From NCBI GenBank assembly GCA_002319885.1, contig DCFT01000009.1, positions 1 to 52,316 on the forward strand: a stretch of DNA of 52,316 bases. The letters are read 5' to 3'. Shown here one piece after another: positions 24,596 to 33,317 of this stretch (position 1 is the stretch's first letter; every line of letters starts with the position of its first letter). The position numbers and the translations under genes are program-made. The stretch comes from Bacteroidales bacterium UBA1797 (GTDB lineage Bacteria > Bacteroidota > Bacteroidia > Bacteroidales > VadinHA17). The notes beneath the pieces are model-generated. The model was given only the letters and a program-made list of their open reading frames with translations. It was not told the DNA's origin and searched no databases.

Positions 24596-26104
24596 ATGAA
24601 TTTCATTAATATATTTAACCAGCAAGTTGTTCCTGTAAGTTCAATACCTTTATTGAATTACAATTCGTTTTTTGAGACTATTTGCTTACTGGTTGAAAAT
24701 CACCCCGAAAGACATTGTGTTTTATACTTCGGTTACAAAGAAAATATATCAATACATCTTATTTGTTGTATTGCGGATGACAATGAACACAATATTAAAG
24801 TTACTTCCTCTGTGATAAATGAAAATTCAGTTCTTCATTCTCTGACAGTTGTCAACCTTTCTTTTGAGAAATTTGAACGCGAAATTCACGAGAATTTCAA
24901 AGTAAATTATTCTGATCATCCATGGCTTAAGCCGGTTCGCTATGCTGAAGACAGAGCGGACAAATCAAAGACGATTGCAAATTACCCGTTTTACAGCATC
25001 GACAGCGAAGAGCTTCATGAGGTCGGCGTTGGTCCGGTGCATGCCGGAATTATTGAACCCGGACATTTCAGGTTTGTATGTAATGGCGAACAGATATTGC
25101 ATCTTGAAATTCAGTTGGGTTATCAGCATAGGGGAGTAGAACAGTTATTTCTTGAAAAGACAAAGCTGATCCAGCGCACTATTTTGGCTGAGTCGATTGC
25201 AGGAGATAGCGTAATTGGACATACATCGGCTTTTGCTTTTCTCATGGAAAGTTTAAGCGGGCTAATGCCTGACCGTGAATTACTTTTTTCGCGCACTCTG
25301 GCTCAGGAACTTGAACGAATTGCCATACATACCGGTGATCTGAGCGCTATATGCACAGATGTTGCTTACCAGCTGGGCAGTTCCGTGTTCGGAAGACTAA
25401 GAACTCCTGTTATCAATTTCTTTCAGGAATGGTGTGGTAACCGGCTGTCGAAAGGCTTAATACGTACTGGTTATAATCCATTCCCATTTAACAGAGCGCT
25501 GGCTGACAGACTTAATACTATACTAGACGCTTTTGAACCTGATTTTATAGAGATGAACAGTGAACTTGCCAAATTACCCAGTTCACTCTCGAGATTTGAA
25601 AGAACAGGAATGTTGTCAAATGAACAACTGCTGTCAATTGGCACAGTGGGAATGTCTGCCAGAATGAATGCCTTAAACAGGGATATTAGAGTGTCTCATC
25701 CATATGGTTTATACAATGAATTTAAGCATGAACCTGTTATTAAGCATCATGGTGATGTTTATTCAAGAGTACAGATAAGAAAACAGGAAGTCATTCAGTC
25801 AATTTCATATATAAGACAATTGTTGAGTCAGATTCCTCATTCTCAAGCTCTACCTCAACCTCAACCTCAACCTTCTATATTGAAACCCGATTCTTTTGCA
25901 ATATCTCTTACAGAAGGCTGGAGAGGAGAAATATGTCATGGCTGTGTAACCAATGAAACCGGTGAAATGCTAATATATAAAATAAAGGATCCTTCATTCC
26001 ATAACTGGCTGGCACTTGCACTGGCAGTGAGGAACAATGAGATCTCTGATTTCCCGGTATGTAATAAAAGTTTCGATCTTTCATATTGTGGCCACGATCT
26101 TTAG
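24596..26104 (+). CDS. HyfG-like large subunit (NuoC-NuoD fusion) lacking Ni-binding cysteines
   Basis: A 502-residue soluble subunit: a NuoC-like domain (to about residue 125, with FEREIHENFKVNYSDHPWLKP) fused to a NuoD/[NiFe]-hydrogenase large-subunit domain, as in HycE and HyfG. The N-terminal metal motif, RxCGxC in hydrogenases, reads ESIAGDSVIGH (Ala202 and Ser205 replace the cysteines; codons in 25187-25222). The C-terminal motif DPCxxCTD reads DLSYCGHD (Ser496 and Gly499; Cys498 is one residue out of register). A [NiFe] site therefore cannot form, which places the complex among the energy-converting hydrogenase-related (Ehr) types. A PQPQPQP linker lies near residues 420-427. ATG 24569 is an alternative start overlapping hyfF by 26 bases. 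Confidence 0.85.
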   Translation: MNFINIFNQQVVPVSSIPLLNYNSFFETICLLVENHPERHCVLYFGYKENISIHLICCIADDNEHNIKVTSSVINENSVLHSLTVVNLSFEKFEREIHENFKVNYSDHPWLKPVRYAEDRADKSKTIANYPFYSIDSEELHEVGVGPVHAGIIEPGHFRFVCNGEQILHLEIQLGYQHRGVEQLFLEKTKLIQRTILAESIAGDSVIGHTSAFAFLMESLSGLMPDRELLFSRTLAQELERIAIHTGDLSAICTDVAYQLGSSVFGRLRTPVINFFQEWCGNRLSKGLIRTGYNPFPFNRALADRLNTILDAFEPDFIEMNSELAKLPSSLSRFERTGMLSNEQLLSIGTVGMSARMNALNRDIRVSHPYGLYNEFKHEPVIKHHGDVYSRVQIRKQEVIQSISYIRQLLSQIPHSQALPQPQPQPSILKPDSFAISLTEGWRGEICHGCVTNETGEMLIYKIKDPSFHNWLALALAVRNNEISDFPVCNKSFDLSYCGHDL

Positions 26105-26120
26105 AAATTAAAAAACAGCA

Positions 26121-26873
26121 ATGTTAAAGACCTTAAAAATATTGTATCATCAGGGTAAACAATATATTCCCGATCTCAGGAATGCAACTGTTCCCGGTAT
26201 TTTCAGGGGGCGACCTGAAATAACCTCTGAAAAAATTGATGAAAAAGCTTTAGCTGAAGTTTGTCCTACTAATGCCATAACAACTGACCCTGTAACAATA
26301 GATCTTGGAAAATGTACCTTTTGCGGAGAATGTTCAAGGCTTTTTCCCGGCAAGATTCATTTCACCACCGACTATAAATTATCTGCAAATGAACGTAACC
26401 GGTTAATAATCCATGAAGGAATAACATCCTCAATAAAACTTAACCCCGATCTGATCAGAAAGGAAATTCAGAAGCTTTTCAGAGGTTCTCTAAAGCTTCG
26501 CCAGGTTTCTGCAGGGGGAGATAACAGCACTGAACTGGAATTAAATGCCTGCGGGAATGTAAATTTTGATATTGGCAGGTACGGAATTGAATTTGTTGCA
26601 TCGCCACGACATGCCGATGGGATTGTAATAACGGGTCCTGTTTCTAAAAATATGGCTGTACCGCTTGAACTCACATATAAAGCAACTCCTTCTCCCAGGA
26701 TCATTATTCTAGCCGGCACGGACGCCATAAGCGGCGGCATTTTTGAAGGCGGTCCTGCCATTGACAGATCATTTATAGAACAGAATCATATAGATCTTTA
26801 TGTACCGGGAAACCCTGTTCATCCTTTGACATTTATAAATGGTGTAGTAGATTTACTGGGAATTACCTCTTAA
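26121..26873 (+). CDS. Ferredoxin-HyfI/NuoB-like fusion subunit with degenerate cluster site
   Basis: A 250-residue protein that joins a HyfH-like ferredoxin domain to a HyfI/NuoB-like small subunit. The ferredoxin part keeps Cys48 (VCPTNAI) and C65-x2-C68-x2-C71, enough for one [4Fe-4S] cluster; the second CP cysteine is Phe75 and the other triplet is absent. The small-subunit fold is plain (GRYGIEFVASPRHADGIVITGPV, then LAGTDAISGGIFEG and VPGNPVHP), but of the four proximal-cluster cysteines only Cys144 has a candidate equivalent: the second is absent, GxCA reads GTDA (Asp201) and VPGC reads VPGN (Asn231). The proximal (N2-type) cluster is therefore unlikely. It is the last gene of the operon, followed by the hairpin element at 26882. 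Confidence 0.83.
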   Translation: MLKTLKILYHQGKQYIPDLRNATVPGIFRGRPEITSEKIDEKALAEVCPTNAITTDPVTIDLGKCTFCGECSRLFPGKIHFTTDYKLSANERNRLIIHEGITSSIKLNPDLIRKEIQKLFRGSLKLRQVSAGGDNSTELELNACGNVNFDIGRYGIEFVASPRHADGIVITGPVSKNMAVPLELTYKATPSPRIIILAGTDAISGGIFEGGPAIDRSFIEQNHIDLYVPGNPVHPLTFINGVVDLLGITS

Positions 26874-26881
26874 CCATTTTT

Positions 26882-26978
26882 GCCCCCCAACCCCCCTAAA
26901 GGGGGGCTTATCCACTGTTCTTGACTGTACTTACTAAATGGTTGAGAATGAACCCCCCTTTAGGGGGGCAGGGGGGCT
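26882..26978. repeat. C6/G6 inverted-repeat element, possibly a bidirectional terminator
   Basis: Two hairpins, CCCCCCTAAAGGGGGG (26891-26906) and CCCCCCTTTAGGGGGG (26953-26968), lie in arms that are themselves an imperfect inverted repeat of about 25 bases (GCCCCCC, 2 variable bases, then the hairpin, at each end). It separates the convergent hyf-like operon and the gamma-glutamyltransferase gene. A decayed relative is near 45415-45445. Strong stems could stop transcription, but there is no clear poly-T tract. Confidence 0.65.
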
Positions 26979-27013
26979 GACCCGAAAAAAATCAGGTGGG
27001 CTGCAAGAGATTG

Positions 27014-28702
27014 TCAATATCCGGAAGCTTGTCCGTCTTTTCTTGATTCCGACGCACCGAACCAAACCTTGTTCTTATCATCCCACATGATAGCCTGATA
27101 GCCTCCATATCCTCCGAGGTCCCATTGAATAGTATGGCCCATCGACATGAGTTTTTGAATTACTTCCGTACGGAACCCGCTTTCCAAAAGTAAAATACCA
27201 CCATTTGTCATTTGCTGACCGGTAGGTTCAGATGAGCCTATATGATGCATTCTTGGAGCGTCTCCAGCTTCCTGCAGATTCATTTTAAAATCAATAAGGT
27301 TTACAACGATCTGGACATGACCCTGTGGCTGCATATCCCCACCCATCACACCAAAGCTAATCCATGGTTTTTTGTTTTTTGTGATGAAAGCAGGAATTAT
27401 TGTGTGAAAGGGTCTTTTCCCTGGAGCATATACATTATTATGGCCTTCTTCAAGACTGAACATCTCGCCTCTGTCCTGTAAAACGAATCCAAGTCCGGTG
27501 GGACACATTCCTGATCCCATTCCACGGTAATTGCTCTGGATGAGTGAAACCATATTTCCAAATTTATCAGCAACAGTCAGATATATAGTATTACCAGCTT
27601 CAATCCGGCCTGGATTATAAATCTTAGCGGCCTTTTCCCTGTCAATAAGTTTTCGTCTTTCAGCAGCATATTTCTTTGAAATAAGTTGTGCTATTGGAAT
27701 TTTACTAAATAACGGATCGGCATAATATTTAGCCCGATCCTCAAAAGCAAGTTTTTTAGCTTCCGTGAAAACATGTATATAATCAACTGAACCAAAACCC
27801 ATAGCGGCAATATCGTAGCCTTCCAGTATATTCAGCATCTGCAGAGCAGCGATTCCCTGTCCGTTTGGAGGGAGCTCCCATACCTCATAGCCACGGTAAG
27901 TAGTACTTACAGGGTCCACCCATTCCGAGTGGTGGCGGTACATATCATCATAGCTGAGAAAGCCTCCCTGTTGTTTCATGAATGCTGCTATATCTTTGGC
28001 TATCGATCCCTTGTAAAATTCGTATCGTCCACCTTTAACTATTTTCTCAAGGGTATTTGCCAATAAAGGGTTTTTAAAGATCTCCCCTTTCATAGGAGCT
28101 CTTCCTGAAGGCATATATACCTCTTTTATATTAGGATATTGTTTTAATATTTCTGTTCCCTGTTTTAAGGCATAAGCAATTACTTCAGTTACAGGGAATC
28201 CTTCCCTTGCATAGGTGATTGCAGGTTGAAGTATATCGCGCATGGGCAGACGACCAAACATATCGTGCATTTCAAACCAACCGTCAACACAGCCTGGAAC
28301 TGAAACCGGCAAGGGTCCGTATGACGGCACAAATTCATATCCGTTATTTTTAAAATATTCGAGTTTAAGAGATCGTGGAGATCTTCCGCTTCCATTCAAA
28401 CCAAATAGTTTCCCTTTATCAGCACTCCATATAATTGCGAAGATATCCCCTCCTATACCGGCCCCGGTGGGTTCTACAAGTCCAAGCATAGCATCGGCTG
28501 CTATGGCAGCATCTATAGCAGTTCCACCTTTTTTAAGAATATCCAGAGCAACCTGAGTTGCCAATGGCTGGCTTGTACAAGCCATTCCGTTACGGGCTAT
28601 AACTTCAGATCTGGTTGCAAAATCATGCCCGGTAATCCTATCCTGTCCTTGAGCTAAAACAGGAAGCAGAATAGCAAACGTTATAGAAATAATTCTTCTC
28701 AT
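27014..28702 (-). CDS. ggt: Gamma-glutamyltransferase (autoprocessing Ntn hydrolase)
   Basis: A 562-residue exported protein with a signal peptide (residues 1-19, ALP...LAQG). It cleaves gamma-glutamyl bonds of glutathione and similar compounds in the periplasm or outside. The small-subunit start after autocleavage is Thr372 in GNTIYLTVADKFGNMVSL (codon 27587-27589), which is the catalytic nucleophile; GMGSGMCPTGLGFVLQDRGEMF, GKRPFHTIIPAF and GVMGGDMQPQGH follow as in the family. Early segments GGTAIDAAIAADAMLGLVEPTGAGIGGD are also conserved. Size and order fit a full, active precursor. The substrate could also be cephalosporin-like or other gamma-glutamyl compounds. Confidence 0.93.
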   Translation of the reverse strand: MRRIISITFAILLPVLAQGQDRITGHDFATRSEVIARNGMACTSQPLATQVALDILKKGGTAIDAAIAADAMLGLVEPTGAGIGGDIFAIIWSADKGKLFGLNGSGRSPRSLKLEYFKNNGYEFVPSYGPLPVSVPGCVDGWFEMHDMFGRLPMRDILQPAITYAREGFPVTEVIAYALKQGTEILKQYPNIKEVYMPSGRAPMKGEIFKNPLLANTLEKIVKGGRYEFYKGSIAKDIAAFMKQQGGFLSYDDMYRHHSEWVDPVSTTYRGYEVWELPPNGQGIAALQMLNILEGYDIAAMGFGSVDYIHVFTEAKKLAFEDRAKYYADPLFSKIPIAQLISKKYAAERRKLIDREKAAKIYNPGRIEAGNTIYLTVADKFGNMVSLIQSNYRGMGSGMCPTGLGFVLQDRGEMFSLEEGHNNVYAPGKRPFHTIIPAFITKNKKPWISFGVMGGDMQPQGHVQIVVNLIDFKMNLQEAGDAPRMHHIGSSEPTGQQMTNGGILLLESGFRTEVIQKLMSMGHTIQWDLGGYGGYQAIMWDDKNKVWFGASESRKDGQASGY

Positions 28703-28744
28703 CTCAAAATCGTTTAAGATTGCAAAGGTAAAAAACAGTGTGTA

Positions 28745-29452
28745 CTATTTTGCCATTGCCCTGACTTTTAATTCGTGCGGCATTTTTTCGATAGCATATC
28801 TAAGTGAAGTTCTTGGCATATTGGCTTTATTTCTCATTACATAGTTGAATATATCTTTTTCGTGTTTATGGCTCGCAGCTTTTAACATCCATCCGTAGCC
28901 CTTTTGAACCATATCGTCATCATCGGTTAGCAGGATATCGGCTATCTCCATAATATCTTCAGGGAAGTTTCCATTTCTTGCCGGTATAATGAGTGAAACT
29001 GCTGCTGCACGTTTAACCCAACGGTTTTTTGAGCTGGCCCATCTCTTTAGTTCATTAATATATTCAGGATACATTTCCACAAAAGTTCCTATAGTATGGT
29101 TACAAAGTGTGTCGCACGATGCCCAGTTAGAAACATAATTGTTCACCCATCTCTCAAAAACATTAAAATCCGCAGGTTCGTATTGTTTATTCACATAATA
29201 TGACCAGTTGCAGGCTACAAAAGATTCTTCCATATAGCCCGACTTCCATAACTCATCGCATAAACCAAAAATATTTGATTTACTTTTATCCCCGATTATT
29301 TTGTAATATACCTTACTAAGTCTGATAACTTCAGCGGATTTTATACCGTACATTTTAGCACTTTCCTTAAAGAATCGTTCAGCGGCTGTCTTCGTCTTAG
29401 AATCAGCCCTAAGTATCAATTCCTCCCTTATTCTGTCAATAATATATGGCAT
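28745..29452 (-). CDS. AlkD-like DNA alkylation repair protein
   Basis: A 235-residue all-helical protein of HEAT-like repeats. The segments YYKIIGDKSKSNIFGLCDELWKSGYMEESFVACNW, WVNNYVSNWASCDTLCNHTIG and KRAAAVSLIIPARNGN are those of the AlkC/AlkD group of DNA glycosylases, which remove bulky or cationic alkylated purines without base flipping. The W-x2-CD pattern (NWASCD) supplies the conserved Trp and Asp of the active cleft. It is 42 bases upstream of ggt on the same strand. Cytoplasmic. Confidence 0.85.
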   Translation of the reverse strand: MPYIIDRIREELILRADSKTKTAAERFFKESAKMYGIKSAEVIRLSKVYYKIIGDKSKSNIFGLCDELWKSGYMEESFVACNWSYYVNKQYEPADFNVFERWVNNYVSNWASCDTLCNHTIGTFVEMYPEYINELKRWASSKNRWVKRAAAVSLIIPARNGNFPEDIMEIADILLTDDDDMVQKGYGWMLKAASHKHEKDIFNYVMRNKANMPRTSLRYAIEKMPHELKVRAMAK

Positions 29453-29515
29453 AGAGATAATATGTTAATTTTAATAATACAGTCTGTAATATATATTTCC
29501 AATTTCCTTTGCGTT

Positions 29516-29599
29516 CCTTTGTGTAACGATAGCTATCGGGATACTTTGTGTCCCTTGGTGTTTCAATGATTTTGTTTTTACTACGAAGGTACACAAAGG
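29516..29599. repeat. Partial member of the CTTTGTG repeat family
   Basis: CCTTTGTGTA (29516-29525) and TACACAAAGG (29590-29599) form a 10-bp inverted repeat, with CGATAGCTATCGGGA and ACTTTGTGTCCC between. These modules also occur at 7893-7960 and 31761-31800. The outer ends of the complete elements are not present. It lies in the divergent 224-base spacer between the AlkD-like and DPP III-like genes. Confidence 0.5.
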
Positions 29600-29676
29600 T
29601 TTACACTAAGGGCCACTATGGTATTAAATATAAGTTTTATTAATAATTTAGCGATTTATAATTAAAAAAATTCTAG

Positions 29677-31644
29677 ATGCAGGAAAGTGATGATTTTAAA
29701 TATTTTGTAGAACAATTCGAAGATATAAGGGTACTCAGATACATGCTCCCGGGTTTTGAATTGCTCACCCTTCAGCAAAAAAAGTTAGTATACTATCTCA
29801 GCCAGGCAGCACTCTCAGGAAGAGATATATTGTGGGATCAGAATTTCAGATTTAATATTCTGATCAGAAAGACTCTTGAAGCAATTATTGAAAACTATTC
29901 AGGCGATAAAACGACAGATGATTATAATGCTTTCTTGATTTATGCCAAAAGAGTGTTTTTTGCCAATGGTATACACCATCATTATTCACACGACAAATTA
30001 AAACCCGGATTTACCCAAACATATTTCTCATATCTTATAAGGGAGATCAATAAAGAAAGGCTCCCTCTCGGAAAAGGACAGACTGTCGACGATCTTATAT
30101 CAAGTCTCTCTGAGATCATTTTCGATGATAATAATTATAAACGAAAAGTTGAACAGAGATCAGGTGCGGATATGGTGGCAGAATCAGCTATTAACCTCTA
30201 TCATGACGTTAACCAGCAAGAGGTTGAAGCTTTTTATTCAGATAAAATCAACCATAATGATCCTCATCCTGTATTGTTGGGACTTAATTCACAAGTTGTT
30301 AAAAAGAATGGTAAGATTGTTGAAGAGATTTACAAATCAGGAGGTCTTTATGGCCAGGCATTAGACAAGATAATTAACTGGATAGAAAAGGCTTCTGAGT
30401 TTGCGGAATCTGATCAGCAGAGAAAAGCACTGCGACTTCTGATAGATTTTTACAGGTCAGGGGATTTAAAAACCTGGGATGATTTCAATGTGGAATGGGT
30501 TAAGGATAAAGACTCGGTAGTTGATTATACTAACGGATTTATAGAAACTTACAGCGATCCTATGGGTATGAAAGCGACATGGGAAGCAATTGTAAATTAT
30601 ACTGATTCAGATGCCACTAAACGTACCAGAATAATCGCGGCCAACGCCCAGTGGTTTGAAGACAATTCACCAGTTCAGCCTCAGTATAAAAAAGAAAAAG
30701 TTACAGGTATTTTTGCAAAGGTTATTAATATCGCCATGCTGGCCGGTGAATGTTATCCTTATTCACCAATTGGAATAAATCTTCCGAATGCTAACTGGAT
30801 CAGGAAGGAGGTAGGTTCAAAATCAGTAACACTTGCAAATATTACTGAAGCTAATGATATCTCTTCACGGGGAAACGGATTTCTCGAGGAATTTGCAGCC
30901 AGTCAGGCTGAAGTCGAAAGGATTAAAAAATATGGAACATTATCAGATGCTCTGCACACCGATCTTCATGAATGTGTAGGACATGCGAGCGGAAAATTGG
31001 CGCAAGGAACTGATCCCAATTCTCTAAAGAATTATGCTTCAACTCTTGAAGAAGCCAGAGCAGATCTTTTTGCCCTTTATTATATTATGGATAAAAAAAT
31101 ATTAGATCTTGGACTTCTTCCCTCTGAGGATGCCGCCATAGCCTCATATGACGCATATATAAGAAATGGCCTGATGACTCAGTTGGTCAGAATTAAACCT
31201 GGTAAGAATATTGAGGAAGCACATATGCGAAACAGATCATTAATATCTCAATGGGTATATGAGAAAGGTAACAGGGGGAATATTGTTGAGAAATTCAAAA
31301 AAAATGAAAAAAGTTTTGTGAGGATTAACGATTATTCAGGGGTCAGATCGCTTTTCGGTGAGTTACTTAAAGAGATTCAGCGTATTAAATCTGAAGGCGA
31401 TTATGAAGCCGGGAAAAGACTCGTTGAAAATTATGGAGTAAAAGTTGATGCAAATCTTCATGCCGAAATTCTTGAACGGTATGAAAAGCTTAACCTGGCC
31501 CCTTATATCGGGTTTATCAATCCAGGGCTGATACCTGTCTTTAATGGTGAGGGTGAGATAACTGATGTTAAAGTGGAATATGCAGATGATTACCTGGGCC
31601 AGATGTTGGAATATGGCAGAGATTATTCATTTCTGACCCCTTAA
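29677..31644 (+). CDS. Dipeptidyl peptidase III-like metallopeptidase (M49)
   Basis: A 655-residue zinc peptidase without a signal peptide, so probably cytoplasmic. The zinc motif HECVGH (His431, Glu432, His436) and the third-ligand motif EEARAD (Glu458-Asp463) correspond to HELLGH and EECRAE of DPP III, which releases dipeptides from the N-terminus of short peptides. The conserved ANAQWFEDNSPV segment is at about 325-336. Bacterial members of this branch carry a hexapeptide HExxGH and are sometimes wrongly labelled dihydrofolate reductase. Likely substrates are intracellular oligopeptides. It is a single gene. Confidence 0.9.
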   Translation: MQESDDFKYFVEQFEDIRVLRYMLPGFELLTLQQKKLVYYLSQAALSGRDILWDQNFRFNILIRKTLEAIIENYSGDKTTDDYNAFLIYAKRVFFANGIHHHYSHDKLKPGFTQTYFSYLIREINKERLPLGKGQTVDDLISSLSEIIFDDNNYKRKVEQRSGADMVAESAINLYHDVNQQEVEAFYSDKINHNDPHPVLLGLNSQVVKKNGKIVEEIYKSGGLYGQALDKIINWIEKASEFAESDQQRKALRLLIDFYRSGDLKTWDDFNVEWVKDKDSVVDYTNGFIETYSDPMGMKATWEAIVNYTDSDATKRTRIIAANAQWFEDNSPVQPQYKKEKVTGIFAKVINIAMLAGECYPYSPIGINLPNANWIRKEVGSKSVTLANITEANDISSRGNGFLEEFAASQAEVERIKKYGTLSDALHTDLHECVGHASGKLAQGTDPNSLKNYASTLEEARADLFALYYIMDKKILDLGLLPSEDAAIASYDAYIRNGLMTQLVRIKPGKNIEEAHMRNRSLISQWVYEKGNRGNIVEKFKKNEKSFVRINDYSGVRSLFGELLKEIQRIKSEGDYEAGKRLVENYGVKVDANLHAEILERYEKLNLAPYIGFINPGLIPVFNGEGEITDVKVEYADDYLGQMLEYGRDYSFLTP

Positions 31645-31709
31645 CTCTCTGTCCCACTCTTAAGAGCGATTCCCGTTGATGAAAAAAAAACTCTGTGACT
31701 ATCAGCAGA

Positions 31710-31927
31710 GGCTGTTGAAAAAGACGCAAAGCTCACAAAGATAAGACTCTATATTCCATTCCGATAGCTCCCGATAGTTATCGGGACGGAACTTTGTGCC
31801 CTCCCAACGCTTCGGTCGGGATCTTCGCTTCGCTTCGATTTATGGTTAATTGATTGCTCCTTTTGAGACACCCTCCTTAACGCTTGTGCCCCTTTGTGGT
31901 TAATTGATTTTGACTAATTCAACAGCC
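31710..31927. repeat. MITE-like inverted-repeat element, inverted relative of the one at 7793
   Basis: Ends GGCTGTTGAAAAAG (31710-31723) and, read from the right, GGCTGTTGAATTAG (31914-31927) agree at 12 of 14 bases. The interior contains CCGATAGTTATCGGG hairpins, CCCAACGCTTCGGTCGGG and CTTCGCTTCGCTTCGATTTATGGTTAAT, the last two being inverted copies of modules at 7818-7870, and two GGTTAATTGATT motifs. It occupies most of the 315-base gap between the convergent DPP III-like and PiT genes; no gene is seen in the rest of the gap (31645-31709, 31928-31959). Confidence 0.65.
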
Positions 31928-31959
31928 CCATGAGGGTGAATAGTTACCGGTGAGAAACC

Positions 31960-33204
31960 TTATTTCAGATTTTTCCAGAACTTCTCTTCCGATCTTTGTA
32001 TCTCATTTCTTTTTTTGTTTTCAAGCAAGGCATAAAAAATTACACCTAACGTTCCAAAAATAAGCAGACCAAGAAGAAAGTATTTAATAATCCCCGACAC
32101 GTCTGACTGCCCATACGTCGCCAGATTCGATGTCTGCTCAGAAGCAACTGCGGAGGGATTAATTAGTGATCCGACATTTATACCGAAAATGTTTTTCATG
32201 AAGAACAGCAGGAAAAATGTTAAAAATCCTGAAGCAACCGGTGAAATGATCCAGGCAATTCCAATTTCTCCGAGTATCCTGAAGTTTATATTTCTTGCGC
32301 CTTTATATAAACCTATACCTAGTATGCAACCGACAATTACCTGTGAACTTGAGACAGGAACCATCGGTATTGCAGGAAGTCCCATTTTTACAACCCAATT
32401 TGAAAGAGTGGTTGAAGAAAATATAAACAGCACCAATGCCTGCGCCAGAACAACTACGAGTGCTGCTTCAGAGGAAAGCTCCAGTATGTTGCTTCCTATA
32501 GTCTGCATAACCTTCCAGGAGTAGGTTATAATTCCTGCGGCACAGGCAATGCCTCCAAGAAGAAATAATTGCTGACTCGAGTTCAGGGAAAATAACCAGA
32601 GGTCAAGATCTTTAAGGTGAAAAGCTGGTACAAACACTCCCATGACATTTGCAATGTTGTTGGCTCCCAGACTGTATGCCCCGAAAGCTCCAACAATAAT
32701 TAAACCTGTTTTGACATACGATTCAAATCTTATAAGATGAATCTTTGAAGAGTTTTTAAACCACTTCACAAGCATATATAAAAGAACTGCAAAAGCTGCA
32801 CCGATGATTGGCCCTGCAATCCATGCGGAGATAATTTTTTCTAAGGTTTTACTGTCAGTATGGTTTCCGGTAAAAAAGTTCCATCCTATTATTGCACCTA
32901 CAATAGCCTGTGTAGTTGATATTGGGAGAGCAAACTTGGTCATCATATAAATAGTAATTGCTGCAGCCAGAGCCAGAGTGAAAGATCCTCCGAGAGCGTT
33001 AATGGAACCAAGTTTATCAAGTGTATGTGATGTGCCAGAACCCTGTATAACTGAACCAAGAATGAAGAATACTGACGCAATTATAGCAGCTTTTTTAAAG
33101 CTCACCATCTTTGAACCAACAGCAGAACCAAATATATGGGAAGCATCATTTGCACCCAGGGACCATCCGAGGAACAGGCCGCTTGTAAGGAAGAATAAAA
33201 TCAT
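31960..33204 (-). CDS. pit: PiT family inorganic phosphate transporter
   Basis: A 414-residue polytopic inner-membrane carrier with about 10-12 helices and the two inverted PiT signatures, GANDASHIFGSAVGSKM near the start and GANNIANVMGVFVPA in the middle, that form the phosphate/cation site. It imports phosphate (usually as metal phosphate) with protons or sodium. The cytoplasmic C-terminus is short and charged (NKKRNEIQRSEEKFWKNLK). It is preceded by a DUF47/PhoU-like gene on the same strand with a 113-base gap, the usual arrangement in which the DUF47 protein controls the transporter. Confidence 0.92.
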   Translation of the reverse strand: MILFFLTSGLFLGWSLGANDASHIFGSAVGSKMVSFKKAAIIASVFFILGSVIQGSGTSHTLDKLGSINALGGSFTLALAAAITIYMMTKFALPISTTQAIVGAIIGWNFFTGNHTDSKTLEKIISAWIAGPIIGAAFAVLLYMLVKWFKNSSKIHLIRFESYVKTGLIIVGAFGAYSLGANNIANVMGVFVPAFHLKDLDLWLFSLNSSQQLFLLGGIACAAGIITYSWKVMQTIGSNILELSSEAALVVVLAQALVLFIFSSTTLSNWVVKMGLPAIPMVPVSSSQVIVGCILGIGLYKGARNINFRILGEIGIAWIISPVASGFLTFFLLFFMKNIFGINVGSLINPSAVASEQTSNLATYGQSDVSGIIKYFLLGLLIFGTLGVIFYALLENKKRNEIQRSEEKFWKNLK

Positions 33205-33239
33205 CCTTGATATGATATTAATTTGTTAAATATCTTTTA

Positions 33240-33300
33240 GACTCATGGTGCACGAATCGCGAATCACTAATCAAGAGCCTTCTGCCTTTTGTCATGAGTC
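33240..33300. repeat. Inverted repeat between the DUF47 and PiT genes
   Basis: GACTCATG (33240-33247) pairs with CATGAGTC (33293-33300); just inside/outside, GGTGCAC and GTGCACC form a second pair. The text CGAATCGCGAATCACTAATC lies between. It resembles the element upstream of mltG (8485-8507) and looks like a small dispersed intergenic repeat. Confidence 0.4.
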
Positions 33301-33317
33301 CTGTACTGTGCACCGTT

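Noticed and set aside
19584..26873. Functional group 4 [NiFe] hydrogenase or formate hydrogenlyase
   Set aside because: All four Ni-binding cysteines are replaced in the large subunit and no maturation or formate dehydrogenase genes are in the window.
26882..26978. Insertion sequence at the end of the hyf-like operon
   Set aside because: No transposase coding capacity in under 100 bases; best treated as a hairpin repeat.
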